Source: JAJFUG01 sp964473155 (GTDB lineage Bacteria > Gemmatimonadota > Glassbacteria > GWA2-58-10). From it: 6,625 bases of DNA. The stretch spans positions 1-6,625 of the forward strand of contig CAYYNT010000117.1 of the NCBI GenBank assembly GCA_964473155.1, read 5' to 3'. Below, piece by piece: positions 1 to 5,762 of this stretch. The notes below the pieces were generated by a model. It was not told the origin of the DNA. It searched no databases and saw nothing but the letters and a program-made list of their open reading frames with translations. The position numbers and the translations under genes are program-made. Each line of letters starts with the position of its first letter. Positions within the stretch are counted from its first letter, which is position 1.

Positions 1-436
1 CGGCCATGGCCCGGCAGAAAATCTGGCTCGGCATGATCGTGCCCAGGCAGTTGAGGTCGAACACCCAGCGCACGGACTGCTCCGGAAGGTCGAAGAACGA
101 CAGATCCGGGCTGGTGGTGGCCTCGCGCTTGTTGCCGCCCGCGCCGTTTATCAGCACATCGACCGGACCGAGCTTGTCCACTACTTTCTTGTAAGCGTCC
201 TCGATGCTGTCCCGTTTCAGAACATCCACGGCCACGGCTACGGCTTGGCCGCCCTGCCCGCGGATTTTCTTCGCCACCACCTCGGCCGCGTCCTCGCGCA
301 GGTCGAGCACCGCCACTTTCACGCCCGCCGCTCCCAGGGCCTCGGCCATCCCGCTGCACAGGATTCCGCCGCCGCCGGTTATCGCCGCCACCTTGCCCGA
401 CACATCGAACATCTTTGCCACGTAATCGTTAGCCAT
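1..436 (-). CDS. SDR-family oxidoreductase, probable D-fructuronate reductase (D-mannonate oxidoreductase); 3' part outside window
   Basis: This is the first 145 residues of a short-chain dehydrogenase/reductase; the gene runs off the window edge. Its start has ATG at 436 with AAAGGA about 10 nt upstream. Visible motifs are the Rossmann glycine-rich loop T20-GGGGILC, the acidic end of beta2 (VAVLDL, 42-47), D71 of the adenine pocket (VAVDV), and the LINGAGGN motif at 95-102. N129 (FDLNCLGT) fits the helix-alpha4 asparagine. The catalytic YxxxK lies beyond the edge. The LINGAGGN...FDLN.LGT pattern resembles SDR mannonate oxidoreductases such as Bacillus UxuB (YjmF), which reduce fructuronate to mannonate in the cytosol with NAD(P)H. 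It lies 63 bp downstream of the epimerase gene on the same strand, so co-transcription is likely. The SDR family is nearly certain. The substrate is inferred from motif resemblance and the uxaE neighbour; a polyol or sugar-acid dehydrogenase is the alternative. Confidence 0.85.
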   Translation of the reverse strand, partial: MANDYVAKMFDVSGKVAAITGGGGILCSGMAEALGAAGVKVAVLDLREDAAEVVAKKIRGQGGQAVAVAVDVLKRDSIEDAYKKVVDKLGPVDVLINGAGGNKREATTSPDLSFFDLPEQSVRWVFDLNCLGTIMPSQIFCRAMA

Positions 437-499
437 CTCAACCACATCCTTTCAGCATGCAATTTGACTTGAGTTCACGCCGTGCTCTCACAGCGCCAT

Positions 500-2101
500 T
501 CAACTGCGGGCCGGGACTCCCAGGGTCTCCATGTGACGGCCGATATGGTAGTCCAGGCGCTGGTAATAGTCTTCCTCATACTGGTGCAGCGCCCGGAAAA
601 ACCGGTCGCGGTAAAGATACGAGCCATCCGGCTTTTTGCCGCTGAGCAGCGAGCCGTAGGTGATATGAAGGAGCTGTCTCGAATCCACGGCCTCCATCAG
701 CTCCGGCAGCTCGAAATCCTTGAGCTTCGCAAGGTCGGGGATCGCGGCCAGGTTGGTGGTCACGTGGTAGCTGGCCCGGTCCTTCTGGAAATTCGCCAGC
801 GCCGCCGTGTGCAGTTCGCGGTAAAGGCCGGGATCACGCCGGGCCACCACCCGCACCGCCTCCAGCCAGCTCGTCCCGGCGGTTTTGAGGTGAAAATAGC
901 CGCCGGTATACTTTCCCACAGTGGGGAAAATCGAAAACTTGTCGCTGCCCGAGTGCACGCTCACCTTGTAACCGCCAAGCTCGCGGGCGATCAGGGCGTG
1001 GGCGGCGAACTGCTGCTCGAATTTCGCCCGGTCGCCGCGGTAGTCGATCCCTTTCTGGAATTCGCCAGTGAACTTGGGGGCCAGGCTCTGCCATTTCACG
1101 CCCCGCTGCGCCAGCTCCACGGCCACGAACACATGGTCCTGCACTGTGGTGTCGGTCTCGGTCTCATCCACGCTGACCTCAAAATCGAATGACTCGACCG
1201 GATTTCCCGCAGCGGCGCACAGCTCGCGGTAGATCAGAGCCATGTGCTCGACCGCGCGGTGGTAGACCAGGGCGCAACGGGCAAGCTGGGCCGGGGTGAA
1301 CGAGATAGAGAGCGAGAGGCCGTCACCCTTGAAATTCCACTCCTTACCGATAAAACGCGCCCGCAGGCCTGCGCTGTCCGGGATTGCGGCGAACTGCTCC
1401 AGGGCCTCGGCGTCTGAAAGCCGCACAGCGGCGAGGTTGATATGCTCCGAGGCGTCGATAGTGAACATGGTGTAGCCTTTGCGCCAGCAGTCCAGCACCT
1501 CGTGCACCTGCTTGATATGGTCGGCGTCCGCGGCGAACGTGCTTGTCCATCCGGCCTGGAACGCGCCCCAGCCCGCATCGTCGATCACATCCTGCGGCTT
1601 GCGCTCGGTGCGCCCCAGTTCGCGCATCGACTGCTGGGCCAGGACCGGGAAAATGTCATAGCGGGCGAAAGCGCGAAGGTGGCCGGGCGTGGCCACGCCC
1701 AGACGGTCCCCGACGCCGAAACTGGCCCGGCGGCCGATAGTCACCGGCGCGGTCCAGGGGAATGTCTCGCGCAGGGCGGCGGCGTTGGCCGCGTTCAGCG
1801 GGCAGAATTTGACCCCTTCCACGCTCTCGCCCTCGAACCGCCCGGCGGCGCGGCCCTTTCCGATCACGGCCAGTTTTTTTTCTGATATCATATCAACAAC
1901 GAGTCCACCACCTTCGTTGTCTACAGCTAAAAATCCTCCTCCGACATTTAAATACACCGGCTCATCAACATTTACGGTACAAAACAGCGCACCGTCCGCG
2001 TGCTTTACCGAGGCGGCGTACACGCCAGGCGCTTTTGACAGGGCCTCGGCCCCGGCCGCTGCGGCGGCTTTAAGCGCGCCAGCAAGCTCTGCGATTTTCA
2101 T
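500..2101 (-). CDS. uxaE: Tagaturonate/fructuronate epimerase, UxaE family
   Basis: A 533-residue cytosolic protein recognised as the tagaturonate epimerase family. The founding member, from Thermotoga maritima, is a metal-dependent C3-type epimerase that interconverts D-tagaturonate and D-fructuronate. Family-like blocks are visible at residues 114-165 (FPWTAPV, FGVGDRLG, ATPGH, QQSMRELGRTER), 180-195 (FQAGWTSTFAADADH), 213-222 (FTIDASEHIN), 308-319 (EVSVDETETDTT), 381-396 (SVHSGSDKFSIFPTVG) and 401-410 (GYFHLKTAGT). The Asp, Glu and His residues in these blocks are candidate metal or substrate ligands. The reading frame stays open 25 codons further upstream to 2176. ATG at 2101 is chosen because GGAGG sits 8 nt before it and recognisable protein starts there; upstream ATGs have no SD. 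The stop is at 500. It lies upstream of the SDR gene and 223 bp downstream of the kinase gene. Some homologues also accept fructose/tagatose, so a ketose 4-epimerase role is possible. Confidence 0.9.
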   Translation of the reverse strand: MKIAELAGALKAAAAAGAEALSKAPGVYAASVKHADGALFCTVNVDEPVYLNVGGGFLAVDNEGGGLVVDMISEKKLAVIGKGRAAGRFEGESVEGVKFCPLNAANAAALRETFPWTAPVTIGRRASFGVGDRLGVATPGHLRAFARYDIFPVLAQQSMRELGRTERKPQDVIDDAGWGAFQAGWTSTFAADADHIKQVHEVLDCWRKGYTMFTIDASEHINLAAVRLSDAEALEQFAAIPDSAGLRARFIGKEWNFKGDGLSLSISFTPAQLARCALVYHRAVEHMALIYRELCAAAGNPVESFDFEVSVDETETDTTVQDHVFVAVELAQRGVKWQSLAPKFTGEFQKGIDYRGDRAKFEQQFAAHALIARELGGYKVSVHSGSDKFSIFPTVGKYTGGYFHLKTAGTSWLEAVRVVARRDPGLYRELHTAALANFQKDRASYHVTTNLAAIPDLAKLKDFELPELMEAVDSRQLLHITYGSLLSGKKPDGSYLYRDRFFRALHQYEEDYYQRLDYHIGRHMETLGVPARS

Positions 2102-2182
2102 TGTACATACCTCCAATCGATACTGTTTCATAACAGGAAGCCAACTCAATGGCCTGTATTTGTTCAGGATATGCACACACTC
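2102..2182 (-). promoter_or_regulatory. uxaE upstream region with possible extended -10 and small dyad
   Basis: Just upstream of uxaE the minus strand carries TGT-TATGAA (TATGAA at 2127-2132), which resembles an extended -10, about 25 nt before the start codon. No good -35 is visible at 16-18 bp. The same place holds a perfect dyad CTGTT-TCAT-AACAG (2123-2136) that would overlap such a promoter. Both signals are weak. The TTTCGA repeats found before the deoR gene are absent here, so uxaE may instead be expressed by read-through from the kinase gene. Confidence 0.25.
2110..2114 (-). promoter_or_regulatory. Shine-Dalgarno site that fixes the uxaE start
   Basis: The minus strand reads GGAGG followed by 8 nt and ATG (2101). 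This is the only good SD near any ATG of the open frame and rejects the longer start at 2176. Confidence 0.85.
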
Positions 2183-2183
2183 C

Positions 2184-2220
2184 GTCCCGCTTTCAGCGGG
2201 ACACCCCTCTTTTTAGAGGG
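2184..2220. repeat. Double-hairpin intergenic repeat
   Basis: Two perfect stem-loops lie two bases apart: GTCCCGC-TTTCA-GCGGGAC (2184-2202) and CCCTCT-TTTT-AGAGGG (2205-2220). Neither is followed by a clear T-tract in the gene direction, so a simple terminator is not favoured. The compact paired-hairpin layout between genes resembles REP-like or MITE-like dispersed palindromes. It could still act as an RNA processing or stability element between the kinase and epimerase messages. Confidence 0.75.
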
Positions 2221-2249
2221 AAATTTTCATTCCGTAGCTTCGGTCAAAC

Positions 2250-2289
2250 GCCTCCCCCTTTTTCAGGGGGATCGAGGGGGATTTGCCTC
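2250..2289. repeat. CCCCC/GGGGG hairpin repeat with flanking GCCTC
   Basis: A stem TCCCCC-(7 nt)-GGGGGA (2253-2271) is followed by a second GGGGGAT copy at 2276-2282 (first copy 2266-2272). GCCTC occurs at both edges (2250-2254 and 2285-2289), which might be a short target duplication, although five bases can match by chance. It shares its layout (C5, spacer, G5, short gap, more G) with the element at 6541-6582. No T-tract follows on the minus strand, so it is a poor intrinsic terminator for the kinase gene. Confidence 0.65.
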
Positions 2290-2324
2290 AACAGTTCCTC
2301 CGCGCTTTACAAAGGCTTATCGTT

Positions 2325-3596
2325 TCAACCGATCTTGTATTCGGCGCACTTGCGGGGCAGCCATTTTTTGTTGAAACGCATGAAATACGGCAGCCCGTCC
2401 TTGACCGGAACATCCACCTCGCCCTGCACCAGCGGCTTCAGGTAATCGACAAACTCCTGAGTCGGGAAATTGCCCTCGGCGTTCATCCATTCACGCGGCA
2501 GCTTCTTCTCGCCGTTGGCCACATCCTCAAGTTTCGCCAGCCCGGTCTCGATGCGGTAGGGGCTGCTTGAGACCCGCTCCAGGGTGACCATGTAGCCGCT
2601 GGTCCCGCTCACCGCCCGGCAGACCGCCTCGGCCCCGCAGATATAGGCCTCGTCGCGGTCCGTGCGGCTGGCGAAATGCATGGCGTTGCGCTGGGTCAGG
2701 CCCTGCATCATCCAGCGGGTCTTGAGTCCCAACTCGTTCTCGATGATGCCCTTGAGCACCTGGGCCACACCGCCAAGCTGCGCGTGCCCGAAACTGTCCT
2801 TGGCCATGGCGCTGGTGTCCTCGGCCACGTAGCGGCCATTGTCCCATTTCATGCCCTCGCTGGCCACCACAAAGCAGCGGCCCAGTTCGCCATGCACGCG
2901 CTTGACATCCCGGACAAACTGCTCGCGGCTGAACGGAACCTCTGGCACGTACACCAGGTGCGGCGCGTCCTCCGGGGTGCGGCGGGCCAGGGCGGCGGAG
3001 GCGGCGATCCAGCCCGCGTTGCGTCCCATGGTTTCGAGCACGGCGCAGGTGTCGAACGTGTACAGGCTTTCGGTGTCGCGCCCGGCCTCCATCGCACTGG
3101 CGCCAATAAACTTGGCCACCGAGCCGTAGCCGGGGCAATGGTCGGTGAACGCCAGGTCATTGTCGATAGTCTTGGGCACGCCCATCACGACCATCTCATA
3201 GTTGAGCTGGGCGCTCAGGTCCTTGATCTTGGCCGCGGTGTCCATGCTGTCGTTGCCGCCGGCGTAGAAGAAATAGCGGATGTCGTGGGCCTTGAACACC
3301 TCGAGCACGCGCTCGTAATCGGCGCGGCTCTTGTCCAGGCTCTTCAGCTTGTGGCGGCACGATCCGATAGCCGCGCTGGGAGTGGTCTTGAGCAGCTCGA
3401 TCATCTCGGTGCTTTCTGCCCGGATATCGAACAGCTCCTCGCGCAGCACGCCCAGGATACCGTTGTGCGAGCCATATATACCCTGTATCTGGCTGTGCTT
3501 CATCGCTTCCTGGATCACGCCGCAGGCCGAGGCGTTTATCACCGCGGTCGGTCCGCCCGACTGCGCCACCAGAGCGTTGCCCTTGACCTGGCTCAT
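2325..3596 (-). CDS. Phosphofructokinase, pyrophosphate-dependent type
   Basis: A 423-residue PfkA-superfamily kinase that phosphorylates fructose 6-phosphate at C1 to give fructose 1,6-bisphosphate. Motifs: donor loop AQSGGPT (11-17), GGNDS (113-117), PKTIDND (141-147) with D145 as the expected catalytic base, GYGSVAK (156-162), METMGRNAGW-type block ending at W196, SEG (246-248), and the sugar-phosphate site QGLTQR (298-303) to HFASRTDRDEA (307-317). Family knowledge: ATP enzymes have GGDGS and PGTIDND, whereas D116 and K142 here are the replacements linked to pyrophosphate as donor. N115 in place of the usual Asp matches a subgroup I recall from proteobacterial PPi-PFKs. Pyrophosphate use would make the reaction reversible and energy-saving. 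ATG at 3596 has GGAGGG 8 nt upstream and overlaps the deoR stop as ATGA, so the two are translationally coupled. The stop is TGA at 2325. Donor choice is inferred, not proven. Confidence 0.92.
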   Translation of the reverse strand: MSQVKGNALVAQSGGPTAVINASACGVIQEAMKHSQIQGIYGSHNGILGVLREELFDIRAESTEMIELLKTTPSAAIGSCRHKLKSLDKSRADYERVLEVFKAHDIRYFFYAGGNDSMDTAAKIKDLSAQLNYEMVVMGVPKTIDNDLAFTDHCPGYGSVAKFIGASAMEAGRDTESLYTFDTCAVLETMGRNAGWIAASAALARRTPEDAPHLVYVPEVPFSREQFVRDVKRVHGELGRCFVVASEGMKWDNGRYVAEDTSAMAKDSFGHAQLGGVAQVLKGIIENELGLKTRWMMQGLTQRNAMHFASRTDRDEAYICGAEAVCRAVSGTSGYMVTLERVSSSPYRIETGLAKLEDVANGEKKLPREWMNAEGNFPTQEFVDYLKPLVQGEVDVPVKDGLPYFMRFNKKWLPRKCAEYKIG

Positions 3597-4396
3597 TTTT
3601 TTCTCCCTCCGTTGTTTTTCCGGTTGCAGAGTATCAGTTCAATGCCGGCCGCCCGGATGCGTTCAAGATCGGCGGGACTGTCCACCCGGTCGGTCAGCAG
3701 GCTGTTGAAGTCATCGAGAGCGGCGAATGGCGCCAGTCCGGTCAGGCCGAACTTGCTGTGGTCCACCACGGCTATCTTCTGCTCCGCAGTGGCCATCATG
3801 CGGCGCTTTGTTTCCGCCTCCACGGTGTTGCCGCAGAAAAAACCCTGTTCCGGAAGCACGCCGCGCGCCCCGATAAAAGCGAGCTGCACGTGAAGGCGCT
3901 CCAGGGCCGACCAGCTCTCCGGACCTATCACGGCCAGGCTGGCCGAACGCAGAGCGCCGCCGGTCATGATCACCGTGATCCCGTCGTAGTCCGAAAGCTC
4001 GACTGCCACGGGGATCGAATCGGTGATTACTGTCAGGTCCTTGTGATTATGCAGGTTGCGGGCGATTTCCAGGATCGTGGTCCCGGCGTCCAGGAGCACG
4101 TTCATCCCGTCCTGGATCAGCTCGGCGGCCCTGCGGCCGATCCGGCGCTTGGCCTCCAGATTTGCCACGGCCTTGTCGCCGAAAGAGAGCGAGGCCCGGC
4201 CGGGGAAGATGCTGCGCTCACGCAGGACCGCCCCGCCGTGGGTGCGGGTGAGATGGCCCTGTCGGGCCAGGCTGGAGAGGTCGGCGCGAAGGGTGACCTC
4301 GCTCACCGAGAACTTGCGGGCCAGCTCGGCTATATGCAGACGGCCGTTTTTCTGGAGCAGCTCGAGGATTTTCTGCTGTCTTTCCTCGGTGAACAT
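3593..4396 (-). CDS. DeoR-family transcriptional regulator of sugar metabolism
   Basis: A 267-residue DNA-binding repressor of complete family length. Residues 1-57 are the winged helix-turn-helix: ERQQKILELL, then IAELARKFSVSEVTLRADL as the HTH, and the family-typical RTHGGA (51-56) at the end of the wing. Residues from about 75 to 255 are the DeoR C-terminal sensor domain, with DAGTT (103-107), VITDS (123-127), MTGGALR (144-150), the E-x-x-x-K segment (EAETKR, 193-198) and VDHSKFG (211-217). Such domains bind a phosphorylated sugar that relieves repression. ATG at 4396 has AAGGGAG 7 nt upstream. Its stop overlaps the kinase start (ATGA), so the two form one unit, and the inducer is plausibly a sugar phosphate handled by that kinase. 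A near-consensus promoter and three TTTCGA repeats lie 86-142 bp upstream, suggesting self-repression. The effector cannot be named from the sequence. Confidence 0.95.
   Translation of the reverse strand: MFTEERQQKILELLQKNGRLHIAELARKFSVSEVTLRADLSSLARQGHLTRTHGGAVLRERSIFPGRASLSFGDKAVANLEAKRRIGRRAAELIQDGMNVLLDAGTTILEIARNLHNHKDLTVITDSIPVAVELSDYDGITVIMTGGALRSASLAVIGPESWSALERLHVQLAFIGARGVLPEQGFFCGNTVEAETKRRMMATAEQKIAVVDHSKFGLTGLAPFAALDDFNSLLTDRVDSPADLERIRAAGIELILCNRKNNGGRKK
3605..3610 (-). promoter_or_regulatory. Shine-Dalgarno site of the kinase gene, inside the deoR coding end
   Basis: GGAGGG lies 8 nt before the kinase ATG and within the last codons of the regulator (encoding the NNGGRKK tail). 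Together with the ATGA overlap this indicates translational coupling. Confidence 0.85.
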
Positions 4397-4431
4397 GGGT
4401 GTTCTCCCTTGGGGAGTATAAGTAGGCGCGA

Positions 4432-4447
4432 AAGCCTCACCGGGCTT
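4432..4447. promoter_or_regulatory. Short dyad in the deoR leader
   Basis: AAGCC (4432-4436) and GGCTT (4443-4447) form a perfect 5-bp inverted repeat with a 6-nt spacer inside the roughly 105-nt untranslated leader. It could be a small RNA hairpin or minor protein site. A TATACT at 4415-4420 on the minus strand lacks a matching -35. Confidence 0.25.
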
Positions 4448-4481
4448 ATGCGGACGTTACAACGAAGTATCCAAATCCGGT

Positions 4482-4507
4482 TTTCGATAGCTTTCGATTG
4501 GTTTCGA
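4482..4507. promoter_or_regulatory. Candidate DeoR operator: three TTTCGA repeats, 10-bp period
   Basis: TTTCGA occurs at 4482-4487, 4492-4497 and 4502-4507, each copy exactly one helical turn after the last (TCGAAA-N4-TCGAAA-N4-TCGAAA on the coding strand). DeoR-family regulators are known to use tandem TTTC-type direct repeats; AgaR of E. coli is an example. The array begins just downstream of the -10 box and covers the predicted transcription start, a classic position for repression. Assignment to the adjacent regulator is inference from family and position. Confidence 0.75.
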
Positions 4508-4509
4508 GG

Positions 4510-4538
4510 AATATACAAGATGAAGGGGAAGGGGTCAA
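4510..4538 (-). promoter_or_regulatory. Sigma70-like promoter of the deoR-phosphofructokinase operon
   Basis: On the minus strand, TTGACC (4533-4538) is followed by exactly 17 bp (4516-4532) and TATATT (4510-4515). Each hexamer matches the consensus at five of six bases. Transcription should start near 4502-4504, leaving a leader of about 105 nt before the deoR ATG. Confidence 0.75.
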
Positions 4539-4593
4539 GGGGGAAAGAGAACTGGTAAATATCATTGGAAGATATGAAAACACCTAAAGAGAA

Positions 4594-5445
4594 TTATCCC
4601 TTTGGAGAAGATAATTGTCTAAAGAAAACATCAAAATTGGGAAATACTTCGGTGTCTATGTAATCAAAAATGCCACTGAGTATTTGGATAACCTTCTCCC
4701 CAATCAATGGTTCGTCTTTGAACGCTATTTCAAAAATGGGCACGATATTCGTGTTCATTTCATGATCGGGGACAAGCATCCCGCGAGGTATTCTGGCGAG
4801 TACGGTCTCGCCTTCCACTGCGCCCAAGCCAAAAACCTCAAGTTTTCCACCCTCCCGCCATTGTTTGGGTGGGACACACATTGTTGCTGGGATAGCGAGT
4901 GCGGTGAAATTCCAAGCCGTGATATGGAGCATCCTGTGCTTGTCAATGTTTGAAAGCTCATTGAGTTGCCAGAGAGGGTGTGAACGAAAATTCATCCCGC
5001 GCTGGTACGGTTGCAACCTCTCTATTTCCTCCTTTGCTTTTGGGTCGAGCGCCTGGAGCATTTGCACAGCGTTGTCCCGAAACATGTTGGAACCAGAACC
5101 AACCTCACCCTTGCTTGTTTCGTCCCCGATGATCGGGAACTGTGTTTTGCGTGCGATCTCTTCCGGAAATTTACATGTATAAACTTTCGCAAGCGCAAAA
5201 ACCAAGTGATCCAGACTGTTGCGGAGATTTTGAACGACATCTCCGATCATAAGCGAAAAGGGATCGACTGGGATTGGATCAATGCCTGACTTAACGAATA
5301 AGTGGGTAGGGTCGTTTGGATCGGGATCAAGTTTGGTCGAATGCAGGTGGTCTTTGAGCCACTTATTTAACGCGACCGTCAGATCATTCAAGTGTTTTCG
5401 CGCTCGCTCGATTTTGAAGATGTGCGTTAGTTCTTGGGCACTCAT
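4594..5445 (-). CDS. Protein of unknown function with HEPN-like RNxxxH motif
   Basis: A 283-residue soluble protein with no signal peptide or membrane segment. It looks like a widespread family of uncharacterised bacterial proteins. A first helical stretch (10-31, charged) is followed by PFSLMIGDVVQNLRNSLDHL (62-81). This contains R75-N76-x-x-x-H80, the spacing of the HEPN Rx4-6H motif with the usual polar residue after Arg. Further features are FPII (103-106), RLQPYQ (143-148), and HPLWQLNELSNIDKHRML (156-173), which is rich in His, Asp and Arg. The C-terminal part (from about 200) looks like beta strands followed by a helix. ATG at 5445 has AAGGAA 8 nt upstream. Composition is clearly more AT-rich than the sugar cluster, consistent with transfer. 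If it is HEPN it might cleave RNA, but no antitoxin partner is visible beside it. Function unassigned. Confidence 0.8.
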   Translation of the reverse strand: MSAQELTHIFKIERARKHLNDLTVALNKWLKDHLHSTKLDPDPNDPTHLFVKSGIDPIPVDPFSLMIGDVVQNLRNSLDHLVFALAKVYTCKFPEEIARKTQFPIIGDETSKGEVGSGSNMFRDNAVQMLQALDPKAKEEIERLQPYQRGMNFRSHPLWQLNELSNIDKHRMLHITAWNFTALAIPATMCVPPKQWREGGKLEVFGLGAVEGETVLARIPRGMLVPDHEMNTNIVPIFEIAFKDEPLIGEKVIQILSGIFDYIDTEVFPNFDVFFRQLSSPKG

Positions 5446-5609
5446 AGTGGATGTTCCTTATTTGTATTTAGGGATGGCGGGAGTTATTGCAATATCAATA
5501 AGATCGCCGTGGCTTAAGCCACAATCGCATTGCATTTATATTCACACTTATTATCGCTTTTTAGTGTTTTACTATATTTGAGACAGCAGATGACTCAATT
5601 AGGAAGCGA
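5446..5609. promoter_or_regulatory. AT-rich upstream region with two dyads
   Basis: This stretch carries a perfect 14-bp palindrome, GTGGCTTAAGCCAC (5509-5522), and a second dyad, TTATTG-N6-CAATAA (5484-5501), both upstream of the 283-residue protein. On the minus strand TTGCAA-16 bp-TAAATA is a poor promoter match and lies too close to the SD (5454-5459). The dyads may be operator sites or small RNA stems. No clear promoter was found. Confidence 0.4.
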
Positions 5610-5747
5610 CTAACTACAAACAGAGCAAGGAAGATTTGAGATATTATAAAGCACTTCGTGTTGATATAACTTTAAACCGAAATAATCAATAGCGCAAACT
5701 ACAGAGCAAATTAAGAGATATTTTAATCGATTACTCTCCATCATCAT
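5610..5747 (-). other. Possible 45-residue small membrane protein (doubtful)
   Basis: An open frame begins with three consecutive ATGs (5747, 5744, 5741) and ends at TAG (5610). It starts 15 bp after the stop of the secreted repeat protein. The product has a hydrophobic segment (YLLICSVVCAI, about 10-20), then a tyrosine-rich polar stretch and a CSVCS tail. No convincing SD precedes it (only TTTGGA), and such a frame can arise by chance in AT-rich DNA. It is recorded because its position and hydrophobic segment are suggestive. No other gene was seen in this roughly 320-bp space. Confidence 0.2.
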
Positions 5748-5762
5748 GTTGTCCAAAGGCAT

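Noticed and set aside
356..379. Cys at the end of the SDR glycine loop (TGGGGILC) as a broken cofactor site
   Set aside because: I recall V/I-L-C as a common variant in this SDR subgroup, so it is not evidence of inactivation.
482..1192. Long plus-strand open frame opposite the epimerase gene
   Set aside because: It is a shadow of the GC-rich minus-strand gene; it has no family motifs, and the minus frame is clearly the real protein.
2102..2176. A 25-residue N-terminal extension of the epimerase frame
   Set aside because: The upstream ATGs lack SD sites, whereas ATG 2101 has GGAGG at 8 nt. The extension does not look like part of the family.
2676..3893. 405-residue plus-strand open frame opposite kinase and regulator
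   Set aside because: It spans two recognised minus-strand genes and their ATGA junction. Its His/Ala-rich low-information product is typical of an antisense frame in GC-rich DNA.
4559..4575. ATATC-N7-GATAT as a terminator of the HEPN-like gene
   Set aside because: The stem is only five A/T-rich pairs and the following T run on the minus strand is three bases.
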